A DNA stretch of 64,000 nucleotides from Halonotius terrestris. Lineage in GTDB: Archaea; Halobacteriota; Halobacteria; Halobacteriales; Haloferacaceae. Of this stretch, positions 1 through 8,531 are shown in pieces. The stretch is taken from positions 1-64,000 of the forward strand of contig NZ_RKLU01000006.1 in the NCBI RefSeq assembly GCF_006861665.1, read 5' to 3'. Made by a program: the position numbers and the translations under genes. The notes under the pieces are model-generated. The model worked only from the letters and a program-made list of their open reading frames with translations. It did no database searches and had not been told where the DNA came from. Every line of letters begins with the position of its first letter. The first letter of the stretch is position 1.

Positions 1-465
1 CTCGTATTGGTGGTCGTCCATCTGGTGGAACAGCAGCAGCATCCCGAAGTTGGTTACCGTGTCGTTCCAGCCGCCGTCGGTCGACCGCCGGTCAAGCAGA
101 TACGAGAGAGCGTCGTCACGTTCATCTTCGTTTCCCCAAATCTGGTCGGTCAACAGCGCGTAGGAGACGGTGGTTCTGAGATCCGTGGCCCCCTCGAACC
201 GAACCGTCGTGTCCCAATGTGTCAGATCGTCGTCTTCGTACCAAGTGTTGTCGTCCGACAACTCCCGGCGGAGATACGTCTCAGTTCCGTTTATTGCACG
301 CCAGAGGTCGTTCCAGTCAGGTCGGTCATCATCGTCGTTGAAATCGTCATCCCAGAAGTCGTCTTCATCGTCCCAGATCTCACCGCTCGCGGTCCCGACG
401 GGGAGCGTCGACATCGCCCCCACCGATCCGGCAAGGAACCTCCGCCGCGTCGGATTCTGTTTCAT
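1..465 (-). CDS. Tat-exported haloarchaeal protein, C-terminus cut by window edge
   Basis: Reading the minus strand from the ATG at 463-465 gives an open frame to base 1 with no stop, so the gene continues outside the window. The first residues, MKQNPTRRRFLAGSVGA, form a twin-arginine (Tat) signal, so the protein is probably exported folded. The mature part starts with a very acidic Asp/Trp-rich stretch (residues about 28-55). Near the edge, TDGGWND resembles the DGGW repeats of alpha-alpha toroid (prenyltransferase/squalene-cyclase-like) proteins, but one repeat is too little to assign a function. It starts 91 bases after the transporter stop on the same strand and may be co-transcribed with it. 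Confidence 0.75.
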   Translation of the reverse strand, partial: MKQNPTRRRFLAGSVGAMSTLPVGTASGEIWDDEDDFWDDDFNDDDDRPDWNDLWRAINGTETYLRRELSDDNTWYEDDDLTHWDTTVRFEGATDLRTTVSYALLTDQIWGNEDERDDALSYLLDRRSTDGGWNDTVTNFGMLLLFHQMDDHQYE

Positions 466-556
466 GCACAGACACCTCCAATACAGTCACACGACACAGG
501 GGTTGTTTTCGGCTGGCTGTCCCGGTCGACGGCGACGGATTGACGTTTCAAATAAC

Positions 557-3181
557 TCATGTGTCACCCTCCATCGGTTCGGCGAGACGAACGACGGTCT
601 CCGAACCGAGTACGTAGCGTTCCCAGACCACAAGCAGGCTCGGGTGGACGTAGACCGCCGTCACGAACGAGTAGACGACGCCCACCGCGAGGACGAACCC
701 GAAGTGCCGCAGCGAGGGCAGCAGTGCGAACGCCAGCACGCCGAAGCCGACGGCCGTCGTGACCGCACTGCTCATCAACGCGCTGCCAGTGCCTGCGATG
801 GTTCGCCGTAGTGCCTCGTCTATGCTCCGGCCGTGCTTCCGTTCGTGCCAATAGCGCTCGCTGACGTGGATGCTGTAGTCGACGCCGATCCCGACCGTAA
901 TACTGCCCACCATCGCGGTGATGATGCTGATCGGAATCTCGAGGAGCGCCATCGTTCCGAACAGCCAGATGGCACTCAGCAAGACGGGCACGAGCGTCGT
1001 CGGACCGAGCGTCGGACGGCGTTCCTTGAGCCAGAACGCGCCGGTAAGAATCACCAACACGGCGAGGATCGTCACGGCGAGGCTCTGTATCAGCGTCGCC
1101 GACAGCCGCGTGTTGAGCTGCTCCTCGACGACGAAGCTCCCGGTTCCGACCGCATCGAGTTCGCCAGCAAACACCGCGACCCCATCGTCTACGGCCGTCG
1201 TCGCCGCGCTCCGATCCGCATTGCCGTCGGTGCCGATCTGAATGCTCATCGCGGTGTAGTTGCCCTCGTCGGTCCGGTCGAGGACGCGGCTCGCACGGTC
1301 CTCGTCGGCCCGGTAGAAGGCGTTGTAAACCTCCTGGATGTTCCGGTTCGGAATCCCGTCATTGGTCGTATCTGCCCGCTCGAAGGTCTCGTTGAACGAC
1401 TGGTCCGTCTTAGCGACCGCCTGCATCTCCGACAGCGGAGTGATGATTGCTGGCTCGTCGGTCGCCGACTCGTAGACCGCATCCGAGTCATTGATCTCGT
1501 CTCTCGCGTCGTCGACGCGGTCGAGTGCCCCCGGCGTCGCAACATCGCCAGTGACCAGAATGAATCCCTGTCTGTACGGCGGCTGGAAGTCCGCGTAGAT
1601 ATCCGCGCGGTCGGATTTCAGCGAGTACTCGCCGGGTTCGATCGACGCCGGGAGGCTCTCGGTCACCTCGGGTGGGTTGTCACCCATAAACAGCTCCTGA
1701 TCGGCCGACAGCTCGACGTCGGTCGCAGCATATGCGGCCCCGCCGGTCAGCAACAGCACCGCGACCAGCAGGGCGACCGGCGTCCGCGAGGCGAGCGTCG
1801 ACCCGCCGTGGAGCAGGTGCTGGGTGGCTCCCCGCGATCCCGGCAGCGAGGGCGTGCTGTCCCAGCCGAAGCGTGTGAGTACCGATGTGAGTTCGAGCTT
1901 GAGCGCGGGAATCAGGAGTCCGAAGACGAGCAGCGTCGAGACTATCCCAATCGCGGTGACGATACCGAAATCCCGGAGATCCAACAGCGGGCTGGTGTAG
2001 TTCGACAGGAACCCGATCGCCGTCGTCATGGTAATCAGGCCGAGCGCCGGTCCGAGGTCGGTCAGCGCGGTCGACATCGCCTGCCGAACGCCAGCCTTCG
2101 AGGCCTGTCGCTCCTCGCGGTAGCGCATCGTGACGTGGAGAGCGAAGTCGACCGACAGGCCGATCAGGATGATCGGGGCGGCGATCATCACTGGGTTGAA
2201 GTTGATCCCGAGCCAGCCCATCGCGCCGAGCGTCCAGCATAACGTGGCCACGACACCGACCAACCCGAGGGCGACGTCGGCGACATCACGGTAGGCCAAC
2301 GAGAGCGCCACCACCACGAACAGCAACACCAGCGGGCCGAGAATACCGAAGCTGTCCTGAATGACGAATTTCTGCTCGTAGTTCACGAGGCCCGTGCCGT
2401 AGACGTCGTAGTGGTCGGTTTCCTGATCGTAGGCGATCGCGCGCGCATTCCCCTGCGCATTCGAGACCTCGGTCGAGATCTCGGCGGCAGCACTGATCTG
2501 TGTCTCGGTCTCCTGTGTGAGAAGCAGCATTCGGCTGTCGGTCGACAGCGAGCCGGGCGAGTAGTCCTCGGGAAGCAGCTGGTAGGCCGCCTGCGTCGCC
2601 GCCGAATCGCTGTCGGGATCGAGAACCTCTTCGAGGACGGCCTCAACTTCCCACCGATCCATCGACTCCACCTCGTCGATCTGCTCGTCGAGCGTCGGCG
2701 TCGGCCAGTTGTCGGCCGTCGCGCTCGTCTCGACGACGCCCGACTCCTCGTTCCAGCCGACGAGCGTCTGCTCGTCGACCGTTCCGCGGCGGTCGGCCGC
2801 GATCGAGGCCTGGGCGACGATGTTGGCGATCCCGAAGGTCGGCTCGTCATCGACGAGCGTCGCGTTGATGCTCTTGTTTTCATAGAGTGCCTGCTGATAC
2901 CTGAGGCTCCGCAACAGTGCCTCCCGGGACAGCAGGTTCTCCTCATCGTTTCGGATAACGATCGCGGTGGAGGTCGTGTTCACATTGTTGTCGCTGAACC
3001 GCTCTTGGATCTCCGCGTTGGCTTCAGCAGCCGCCGTATCCTCCGAGAGGCCGCTGAGAGCCCCCTGCTCCTGAATGTTCCCGAGTCCGAGAGCCAGTCC
3101 AGCCGTGAGCACCAGCATCACCACGATGAGCGCCCGGCTGTGATTGGTGATCGCCTCGCCGAGACGGTCGAACATATCCAT
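557..3181 (-). CDS. MMPL/RND-superfamily membrane transporter
   Basis: A protein of about 874 residues with the duplicated RND layout. One membrane helix (residues about 17-37) precedes a long extracytoplasmic loop and a block of about five helices; a second helix, loop and helix block follow. Segments such as GLSVDFALHVTMRYREE and GIGVDYSIHVSERYWHE are the paired helix-4-like motifs of MMPL/SSD-type exporters, where the Asp serves in proton or ion coupling. Known relatives export lipids or hydrophobic molecules; the substrate here is unknown. I place the start at the ATG at 3181 (MDMFDRLGE), or at 3175, because the nine residues upstream do not look like protein. Base composition is clearly GC-richer than most of the window, suggesting older or chromosome-like DNA. 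Confidence 0.85.
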   Translation of the reverse strand: MDMFDRLGEAITNHSRALIVVMLVLTAGLALGLGNIQEQGALSGLSEDTAAAEANAEIQERFSDNNVNTTSTAIVIRNDEENLLSREALLRSLRYQQALYENKSINATLVDDEPTFGIANIVAQASIAADRRGTVDEQTLVGWNEESGVVETSATADNWPTPTLDEQIDEVESMDRWEVEAVLEEVLDPDSDSAATQAAYQLLPEDYSPGSLSTDSRMLLLTQETETQISAAAEISTEVSNAQGNARAIAYDQETDHYDVYGTGLVNYEQKFVIQDSFGILGPLVLLFVVVALSLAYRDVADVALGLVGVVATLCWTLGAMGWLGINFNPVMIAAPIILIGLSVDFALHVTMRYREERQASKAGVRQAMSTALTDLGPALGLITMTTAIGFLSNYTSPLLDLRDFGIVTAIGIVSTLLVFGLLIPALKLELTSVLTRFGWDSTPSLPGSRGATQHLLHGGSTLASRTPVALLVAVLLLTGGAAYAATDVELSADQELFMGDNPPEVTESLPASIEPGEYSLKSDRADIYADFQPPYRQGFILVTGDVATPGALDRVDDARDEINDSDAVYESATDEPAIITPLSEMQAVAKTDQSFNETFERADTTNDGIPNRNIQEVYNAFYRADEDRASRVLDRTDEGNYTAMSIQIGTDGNADRSAATTAVDDGVAVFAGELDAVGTGSFVVEEQLNTRLSATLIQSLAVTILAVLVILTGAFWLKERRPTLGPTTLVPVLLSAIWLFGTMALLEIPISIITAMVGSITVGIGVDYSIHVSERYWHERKHGRSIDEALRRTIAGTGSALMSSAVTTAVGFGVLAFALLPSLRHFGFVLAVGVVYSFVTAVYVHPSLLVVWERYVLGSETVVRLAEPMEGDT

Positions 3182-3435
3182 CAGCGGGCCACCGCCTGTT
3201 TCCACCACCTCTTTCGACCGGCCTCCCTATGGCGGGAACTCAGTCGACGAGAAAATTGTCGTCCGAAGCCACTCACAGCACGAAGAGAGTTGTCATCGGT
3301 TATTTGTTTCCCCAACATCATTACCCGAGGTTAGCGGTATGTAGTATATGAATATGTTTAAACTCTAAACTAGTTCTAAAATGTTAGCGGATCGGCGGAT
3401 TGATCTCTGTAGATGTCGGCGCGGTGTCGACCCCA

Positions 3436-3476
3436 GTAACCAACAAACGATGGACAATCCAGCAAATGTTGGTTAA
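3436..3476. repeat. Spaced inverted repeat family, copy 1
   Basis: TAACCAACA at 3437-3445 and TGTTGGTTA at 3467-3475 form an inverted repeat with a 21-base spacer. The first arm base (3436) is G instead of T. The spacer itself has a centred TGGA-CAA-TCCA palindrome. It lies between the 3' end of the Fic gene and the start of the transporter gene. Seven similar copies occur elsewhere in the window. Confidence 0.9.
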
Positions 3477-3531
3477 TCCGCGGCGAGCAGAAATTCACAG
3501 ATATATACGACAGCTCAACTGGAAGCTGATC

Positions 3532-4677
3532 TTACTCCAAGATGTCGAACACATCGACTGCTTTGTACTCCTTCCCACGTTCTTTCCCAGTCACTTCCTC
3601 GATGAGGCCATCCGATTCGAGGTCATCAACGACTTTGTAGGCAGTCCGGCGTGAGACGTCAAGATACTCCACGAGGTCTGGGGCCGTAAAATACGGATAC
3701 TGGAGTAACTGCCGAGCAAACGTGTCCGTATTTGTGCTGCCGGGGTACTCCTTCTCATACCGGGCTTGGAGATCTCTCAGTCGGTGAGTCCGATCATACG
3801 ACGTCTCAGCTTGACTTCTGAGTCCTTCGAGGAAGAACGTGAGCCATTCATTCCAGGCCCCGTTCTCGCTCACCGCACGCATCCGCTCGACGTACTCGAC
3901 TTTGTGCCGATTGAAGTACGCACTCGGATAGATGTATGGACTTTCGAGGTACCCTTCGCTCGCTAAATACAGAATAATGAGTAATCGACCGAGGCGACCA
4001 TTTCCATCCGAGAAAGGATGGACTGTCTCAAAGAAATAATGAATGATGGCGGCATCGACGAGGGGATGATACTGTCCCCCCATCTGGATATAGGATTCAA
4101 GTGATTTCATGAGTCCAGTGAGTCCCTCCGGAGTCGGTGGGACGAACGGACGCTGTCCCGACTGTGGGCTACTGAGATGAACCATATGGTCGCGGAAGTC
4201 ACCGACGACATCACCCTCGTTTCGGACATCCGCAAGCAACATCGAATGGAGTTCAGTGAGAAGTGAGAGTGTGATCGACGCTCCGCTCTCAATGCTGTTG
4301 AGTCCGTATGTGAGTGCACTCTCGTAATTGAGAGCCTCTTTCAGGTCTTTCTTGATTGTCGAGGTATCCCCGCCATCGGGATGCTTTGTGTGGTAGGCTT
4401 CGACATCTTGATATGCGACATCTGCCCCTTCGATACGTGCTGACTCGACGGCCTCGATACGTATGAGAGAGGTATACAGAACAGTTGAGAAGTCGACCGT
4501 CGAGCTGATGCCGTCGACACGACCGATTTGATATGCTGCATCGGCCACCAGATCGTGTGTCTTCTCGGAGAGTTCAAGCTTCGGCTCTACTGGGAGCGGC
4601 TCCGGTGAATAGTATGGATTCGGATGATAGGAGACATATTCTCCCGGTGCACTATCGGGGAGCTCTTTCGTGGGCAT
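3532..4677 (-). CDS. Fic-domain protein (probable AMP-transferase) with C-terminal winged helix
   Basis: The Fic core motif HPFSDGNGRLGR is complete (residues about 220-231): His for catalysis, GNGR for phosphate and metal binding. Fic enzymes usually transfer AMP from ATP to a protein hydroxyl. An N-terminal SARIEG (about 79-84) matches the [S/T]xxxE[G/N] inhibitory helix, so this is a self-inhibited class II Fic protein. The last about 70 residues (TAPDLVEYLDVSRRTAYKVVDDL) look like a winged helix for DNA binding. I chose ATG 4677 (MPTKELPDSAPGEYV), the usual haloarchaeal Fic N-terminus; a longer frame to 4752 runs into the promoter region. No toxin or antitoxin partner is adjacent; it may act as regulator or stand-alone toxin. 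About 381 residues. Confidence 0.85.
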   Translation of the reverse strand: MPTKELPDSAPGEYVSYHPNPYYSPEPLPVEPKLELSEKTHDLVADAAYQIGRVDGISSTVDFSTVLYTSLIRIEAVESARIEGADVAYQDVEAYHTKHPDGGDTSTIKKDLKEALNYESALTYGLNSIESGASITLSLLTELHSMLLADVRNEGDVVGDFRDHMVHLSSPQSGQRPFVPPTPEGLTGLMKSLESYIQMGGQYHPLVDAAIIHYFFETVHPFSDGNGRLGRLLIILYLASEGYLESPYIYPSAYFNRHKVEYVERMRAVSENGAWNEWLTFFLEGLRSQAETSYDRTHRLRDLQARYEKEYPGSTNTDTFARQLLQYPYFTAPDLVEYLDVSRRTAYKVVDDLESDGLIEEVTGKERGKEYKAVDVFDILE

Positions 4678-4776
4678 TTCTGTGATACCACTATCTGTTT
4701 CTATTGGTATAGTTGTTTTTATAGTGGGTATACATAGAAACTGTTCAAGCACGATAGTGAAAGATCAAGGGTGAAT

Positions 4777-4836
4777 AGTATACTTGCGAACGAGAGGCCG
4801 ACCCCTATGTATAGTGTATTTATATACCAGTATACT
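4777..4836. promoter_or_regulatory. Paired AGTATACT palindromes upstream of the Fic gene
   Basis: The 8-base palindrome AGTATACT occurs twice, at 4777-4784 and 4829-4836, 52 bases apart (about five helical turns), with a related GTATAC near 4729. The region is AT-rich with several TATA-like runs. Since the Fic protein has a winged helix, autoregulation through these sites is a reasonable guess, not shown. Confidence 0.4.
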
Positions 4837-4962
4837 AAAGCTGGAGATTTCAGGGCTACTGTATCACGATCGCGCTGCTGTTGCACATCTACTGGTACTC
4901 ACAGGCAACTTACATAGAACAGTTTGCCGATAGAACATCTGAACTCAACTGGGAAGTTTGAC

Positions 4963-5481
4963 TCAAATAGAATCGTGTTTGGCAGCCAAGCCGTACTCGT
5001 TGAGTGCTGCTCGAACAATGAGAATCCGATCTTCGAGATGCTCCCACTCGTTCGCAACCTCCCGACGATCCTCGATCTCGGTTGGATCCTCACAGTCTGC
5101 GATACCTGCTCGGAGTTCGCCTGGCGTTTCAACCCCGTATGATGCTTTCCAGTCGGTGATTTTGCTACTCATCGACTCAAGAGCGGAAGTGAGTTCTGAA
5201 CGGTCGTGTTCGCGCTGGAGTGTGGCGACTTCACGATAGGTCGCCATCAGCTGGTCAACACAATACAGCGTTTGATCGCCTTGCTGGGTCTTCAATAGAA
5301 CATTGTCCTCAACGAGCTGCTCAAGATATTTTTGTGCAGTCTTCACCGAGACATCTGTCTCACCAGCTATCCAAGATGCACTACGGGGCGTCCGAATCGT
5401 TCGTGCGGCCGCACGGACCCGCTCTCCACGTGTCATCGAGTTCTGGAGATCCTCAGAATCTCGATCAGGGTTGTCGGGCAT
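4963..5481 (-). CDS. Winged-helix regulator, DUF7342-like (paralogue 1)
   Basis: A 172-residue protein. Residues about 18-70 (RGERVRAAARTIRTPRSASW, then a WIAGETDVSVKTAQKYLEQL helix-turn-helix) form a winged-helix DNA-binding domain like the haloarchaeal DUF7342 family. The C-terminal half is helical and acidic, probably for dimerisation. It is a clear paralogue of the protein encoded at 5839-6390: same order ERVR, WIA, TDVS, TAxKYL and a similar tail with DRREVANEWEH versus ERLAIIEEWEY. A palindrome lies just upstream of its start. No target is known. Confidence 0.75.
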   Translation of the reverse strand: MPDNPDRDSEDLQNSMTRGERVRAAARTIRTPRSASWIAGETDVSVKTAQKYLEQLVEDNVLLKTQQGDQTLYCVDQLMATYREVATLQREHDRSELTSALESMSSKITDWKASYGVETPGELRAGIADCEDPTEIEDRREVANEWEHLEDRILIVRAALNEYGLAAKHDSI

Positions 5482-5486
5482 ACTCG

Positions 5487-5509
5487 TATGTTCGACCCGT
5501 TAGAACATA
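5487..5509. promoter_or_regulatory. Inverted repeat TATGTTC-N9-GAACATA, likely operator of paralogue 1
   Basis: TATGTTC (5487-5493) and GAACATA (5503-5509) are perfect inverted arms with a 9-base spacer, six bases before the start codon at 5481. The position overlaps where a leaderless haloarchaeal promoter would start transcription, so binding would block transcription. Autorepression by the winged-helix protein is an inference. Confidence 0.5.
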
Positions 5510-5575
5510 TATCTACTGTACTGGAAATATAATATCCAGATAAGAGTACCTCGTCAGATATGCCATTCTAATTTC

Positions 5576-5616
5576 TTAACCAACAGCGTATTGGGACTGC
5601 GACCACTGTTGGTTAA
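5576..5616. repeat. Spaced inverted repeat family, copy 2
   Basis: TTAACCAACA (5576-5585) and TGTTGGTTAA (5607-5616), perfect arms, 21-base spacer. It lies about 95 bases upstream of the paralogue 1 regulator start, between the two DUF7342-like genes. Confidence 0.95.
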
Positions 5617-5627
5617 AGAGCGTCTGA

Positions 5628-5798
5628 CTAATCACGAAGCTCTGCGACCGATCGGCCAACTTCTCTAACGTGCTCGCTTCGCTCAAGATCGAGTTCCTCA
5701 GCGAGGTAGTCGACGGTCTCTTCAAGATCCATACCAAGTGAGAATGAACCAGGGTGTGTAAACGTGCCGGCGGTCAGCCAACCGTACAGGTTTTGCAC
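5628..5798 (-). CDS. Possible short protein or gene remnant after the second DUF7342-like gene
   Basis: An open minus-strand frame ends at TAG 5628-5630. From a GTG at 5798 it gives 56 residues; from the ATG at 5732 it gives 34 (MDLEETVDYLAEELDLER...). The acidic, helical, haloarchaeal-style composition and a sensible last helix suggest real or formerly real coding sequence, perhaps the C-terminal end of a degraded gene. It follows the 5839-6390 gene by about 40 bases on the same strand. No family recognised. Confidence 0.35.
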   Translation of the reverse strand: MQNLYGWLTAGTFTHPGSFSLGMDLEETVDYLAEELDLERSEHVREVGRSVAELRD

Positions 5799-5838
5799 GA
5801 AAGGAGCGGATGCAATTTTCCACAGGATAATCTACTGA

Positions 5839-6390
5839 CTACCCTTCTTGCGAGAGTGTTGTCGACGAGTCAGCAGACAACGAGTCAATCCCGAGTGTCG
5901 ACAGCGAGCTCTTGAGACTGATCGCGAGCTGGATCGATTCGCGTATCTCCTTGTTGTACTCCCACTCTTCGATTATTGCTAACCGCTCGCGACGATCCTC
6001 GCCGGTAAGATCCTCACTACCGATGGTTTGGCGCAGTTCGGTGAGCGAGTCAACCTCGAAGCGTTCCTTCCACCCCTCAATTTCCTCACTGATCGCGTTG
6101 AGTTCCTGGGTGAGTTCTGCTAGTGTGTTCTCTTCGGCGAGTTGACGAACTTCTTGAAGGAATTGGGTGACGGTATCTGGTTTGTAGCAGGTGCCGTCGG
6201 CTGTTTCGGTCACTTCGAGATCGCCGTGCTCCACCATCCGAGTGAGATACTTCACAGCTGTATCCCGAGAGACGTCTGCCTCGGTGGCGATCCAACCCGC
6301 ATTCTGTGGCTCAGTCTGTGTCAGCGCAACGTGGCGGACACGTTCTGCTGCATCCACTCCGGAGGGCCACTTCGGTTTGTTCTGACTCAC
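5839..6390 (-). CDS. Winged-helix regulator, DUF7342-like (paralogue 2)
   Basis: A 183-residue paralogue of the 4963-5481 product. The helix-turn-helix (AERVRHVALTQ, GWIATEADVSRDTAVKYLTRM) occupies residues about 15-60, then a wing with CYKPDTVTQF and a long helical tail. Start ATG 6390 is 27 bases from a palindrome that probably carries the promoter. Two diverged copies side by side, each with a different palindrome, suggest duplication followed by specificity change. Function: DNA-binding regulator, target unknown. Confidence 0.75.
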   Translation of the reverse strand: MSQNKPKWPSGVDAAERVRHVALTQTEPQNAGWIATEADVSRDTAVKYLTRMVEHGDLEVTETADGTCYKPDTVTQFLQEVRQLAEENTLAELTQELNAISEEIEGWKERFEVDSLTELRQTIGSEDLTGEDRRERLAIIEEWEYNKEIRESIQLAISLKSSLSTLGIDSLSADSSTTLSQEG

Positions 6391-6416
6391 TGGGAGAGTC
6401 TTCGCCAGCCATATAC

Positions 6417-6435
6417 TACTAATTTCGTATTAGTA
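6417..6435. promoter_or_regulatory. Inverted repeat TACTAAT-N5-ATTAGTA, likely operator of paralogue 2
   Basis: Perfect 7-base arms TACTAAT (6417-6423) and ATTAGTA (6429-6435) with spacer TTCGT, 27 bases upstream of the ATG at 6390, i.e. at the expected TATA position on the minus strand. Its sequence differs entirely from the palindrome before paralogue 1. Confidence 0.5.
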
Positions 6436-6439
6436 TGGA

Positions 6440-7019
6440 ATAGTTAGTATTTGATTGCAAGCGAGTTGAGGGGCTGAGTAGTAGGTGACACTATTGGTCA
6501 ACGCTATTTCGCCCTCCAAGAAGGGACACATCGCAAAACAAATTGGGCCGGTATCCGCTGAGTGTTCGTTGATATATCAACCGGATAGATTAATCTCCAG
6601 ATGGCCTTTCGGCCAGAGAGAGCCACCGGCGTTTGCACCGTTGTACCTACCCTTTCTTTGGAGTATTTTAGAGGTACAGAGGGGTTCACCACGGCTGCAG
6701 ATCAGCCGAGAGGCCCGTCGGGCACTTCTCTGTTCGTTTTGATGACCCCGACGCAATCACGAAAAAGTTGATGTGGCTAATTGTGCCCGACGAGGGGTTG
6801 AAACGCCTATAATCAGCCAAATTAAGCTAAGTGAAAGAGAATCACGAGAAAGACTGATCGACTCTCAAATCAGACTCAAACGCGATTAGAAGATCAAAAC
6901 ATCCTATTCTGCAAATACCGGCAGTTAGAGGCTCTGAGAAGTGCCCGACGGATTCTGCAATCAAGGTATTCCGGTCTCACAACGAAAACATGCAAATTCT
7001 GGTATGTGATCCAACAGGG
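6440..7019. other. Gene-free stretch
   Basis: About 580 bases between the second regulator promoter and the end of the conjugation operon. The open frames here have no protein-like composition. I see no repeat, tRNA-like fold or clear promoter; it may hold the operon terminator. Confidence 0.5.
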
Positions 7020-8531
7020 TCAGAACTCACTCCCAGTCAAATCCGACTCATCCAACTGGGCATACATCTCATCTGGGAAGGGGAGACTTCCCCAGATCGA
7101 GTGTGGACATTGGTCTTCGCCGATGCAATACCGCTGCATGTCATCGTTGCCACAGTTCATCGGAAGCGGTGTGTTTCCACCAATTGTATTCGAAAATTCA
7201 TAGCGCAGCTGATAGTCCGTAACCTGCTCGTCATACCAAGACCAGCGAGAAAAGACGTCTTTGAGATCCTCCACAATGGTATCCAAATCACTCTCTTGGT
7301 ACTGCGGGAGCCACATCACCATCCGAGCGAAATTGTAGAGGTCTTTCCGGACGGGTTTCTGTTCAGCAAGTCGCTCAGCCATGTTCGCCATGCAAGGCAG
7401 CTCGAAGAGATCCTCGATTGCATCGACAGTAATGGGCTGAACGCTACCTGTTGACTGCTGAATCCGATAGTGGTTGGTATTGCCCTCCTTTCGAATCGTG
7501 AGGCTTCGATGCTCACGATGTGAACCGAGAATATTCCCAAGGCTTCGTGGACTAGAGATCCGGCTACAGACGGTTCGCTTCCACTCTGCATCCGGTTCGT
7601 AAGCATCCATTGCATCGTAGAGAGCGTTCGCTGAATAGAACTCACCGAGTACAACGGTCTCATCTGGAGCATCTCGAATTGCGTCTCGAAGCACACGAAT
7701 TGTCCGTTCACCGGGATCCCAGTTTCGCCAAATACGCTCGTTGTGTCCGGTTTCGATAAAGCGATCAATACGCTCCGTAATCGCCGTCTCGTTGGTCGTC
7801 AGCCATGTCAGTTGATCTTCTGAGAGGTTGTTCTCGTGAACCCACAGCAGTTTCTTGAACGCACGTTTGGCGTACTCTCGATACTTGGTATCGAAATCGC
7901 TGACCGGAACGTAGAGTCGATTGTTCTTCACCTGAGTGAGTAACTCACCGGACTCGCCGCTTTCACTCTCGGCACGAACGAGACATTTTCGAGAGGCAGC
8001 AGCCATCGGAATTTCGAGATACAGCCCCTCACCAAATTCTGGCATTTCTGTTATTGCCGTACAGACACGTCCGGGATGTGGGCCGTCTTCTCCGGGATCT
8101 TTCGAATACAGTACCTCGGCAATATCCTGTTGGAGGCTTGCCTCACCGAATTCTCGAAGGAGCGACGAGAGATTGTTGACATAGAGCTCTCGAATATCGT
8201 AGAGCACCTGAATGGTACGGGGTGGTACATCCTCGAATTTCGGATGGCCCTTGACACAGATTCCGCTCAGTGTCGCAAGAACAGCCAAAATCCCCGGTTC
8301 ATCGACGAAGGGCTCCGCTGCAGCGTCAGTTCTACGCTTTTTGTTGAACGCTGCCGTGCCGAACCGTTCGAGGTCGTCCAACAGGTCTTCTGGTCGGTCG
8401 TTCCCATCGACAATATAGCGGTCATAGCCTCGCGTGAACAGTTGGTTGATGCGTGTCTTGCTGGATTCGAGCGGAAGTGCAGCAACTCGGTAGGCATCAC
8501 TCTCATCATCAGCAGGCGTCGACATACTCAT
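7020..8531 (-). CDS. Probable primase large-subunit-like protein
   Basis: A 503-residue protein whose ATG overlaps the stop of the primase small-subunit-like gene (ATGA, 8528-8531), the arrangement of an obligate pair. The N-terminal about 250 residues are mostly helical. The C-terminal end carries three cysteines (about 460, 469, 475) in PMNCGNDDMQRYC and EDQCPHSIWG, resembling the C-terminal cysteine (Fe-S) region of archaeal PriL and related primase-associated domains. By analogy it would position the catalytic subunit on template. The assignment rests on gene pairing and the cysteine pattern; overall similarity to cellular PriL is weak. Confidence 0.55.
   Translation of the reverse strand: MSMSTPADDESDAYRVAALPLESSKTRINQLFTRGYDRYIVDGNDRPEDLLDDLERFGTAAFNKKRRTDAAAEPFVDEPGILAVLATLSGICVKGHPKFEDVPPRTIQVLYDIRELYVNNLSSLLREFGEASLQQDIAEVLYSKDPGEDGPHPGRVCTAITEMPEFGEGLYLEIPMAAASRKCLVRAESESGESGELLTQVKNNRLYVPVSDFDTKYREYAKRAFKKLLWVHENNLSEDQLTWLTTNETAITERIDRFIETGHNERIWRNWDPGERTIRVLRDAIRDAPDETVVLGEFYSANALYDAMDAYEPDAEWKRTVCSRISSPRSLGNILGSHREHRSLTIRKEGNTNHYRIQQSTGSVQPITVDAIEDLFELPCMANMAERLAEQKPVRKDLYNFARMVMWLPQYQESDLDTIVEDLKDVFSRWSWYDEQVTDYQLRYEFSNTIGGNTPLPMNCGNDDMQRYCIGEDQCPHSIWGSLPFPDEMYAQLDESDLTGSEF

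Noticed and set aside
833-2242. Long plus-strand open frame opposite the transporter gene
   Set aside because: Shadow of a GC-rich gene: Arg/Gly/Asp-rich, no domain, fully inside the well-supported minus-strand transporter.
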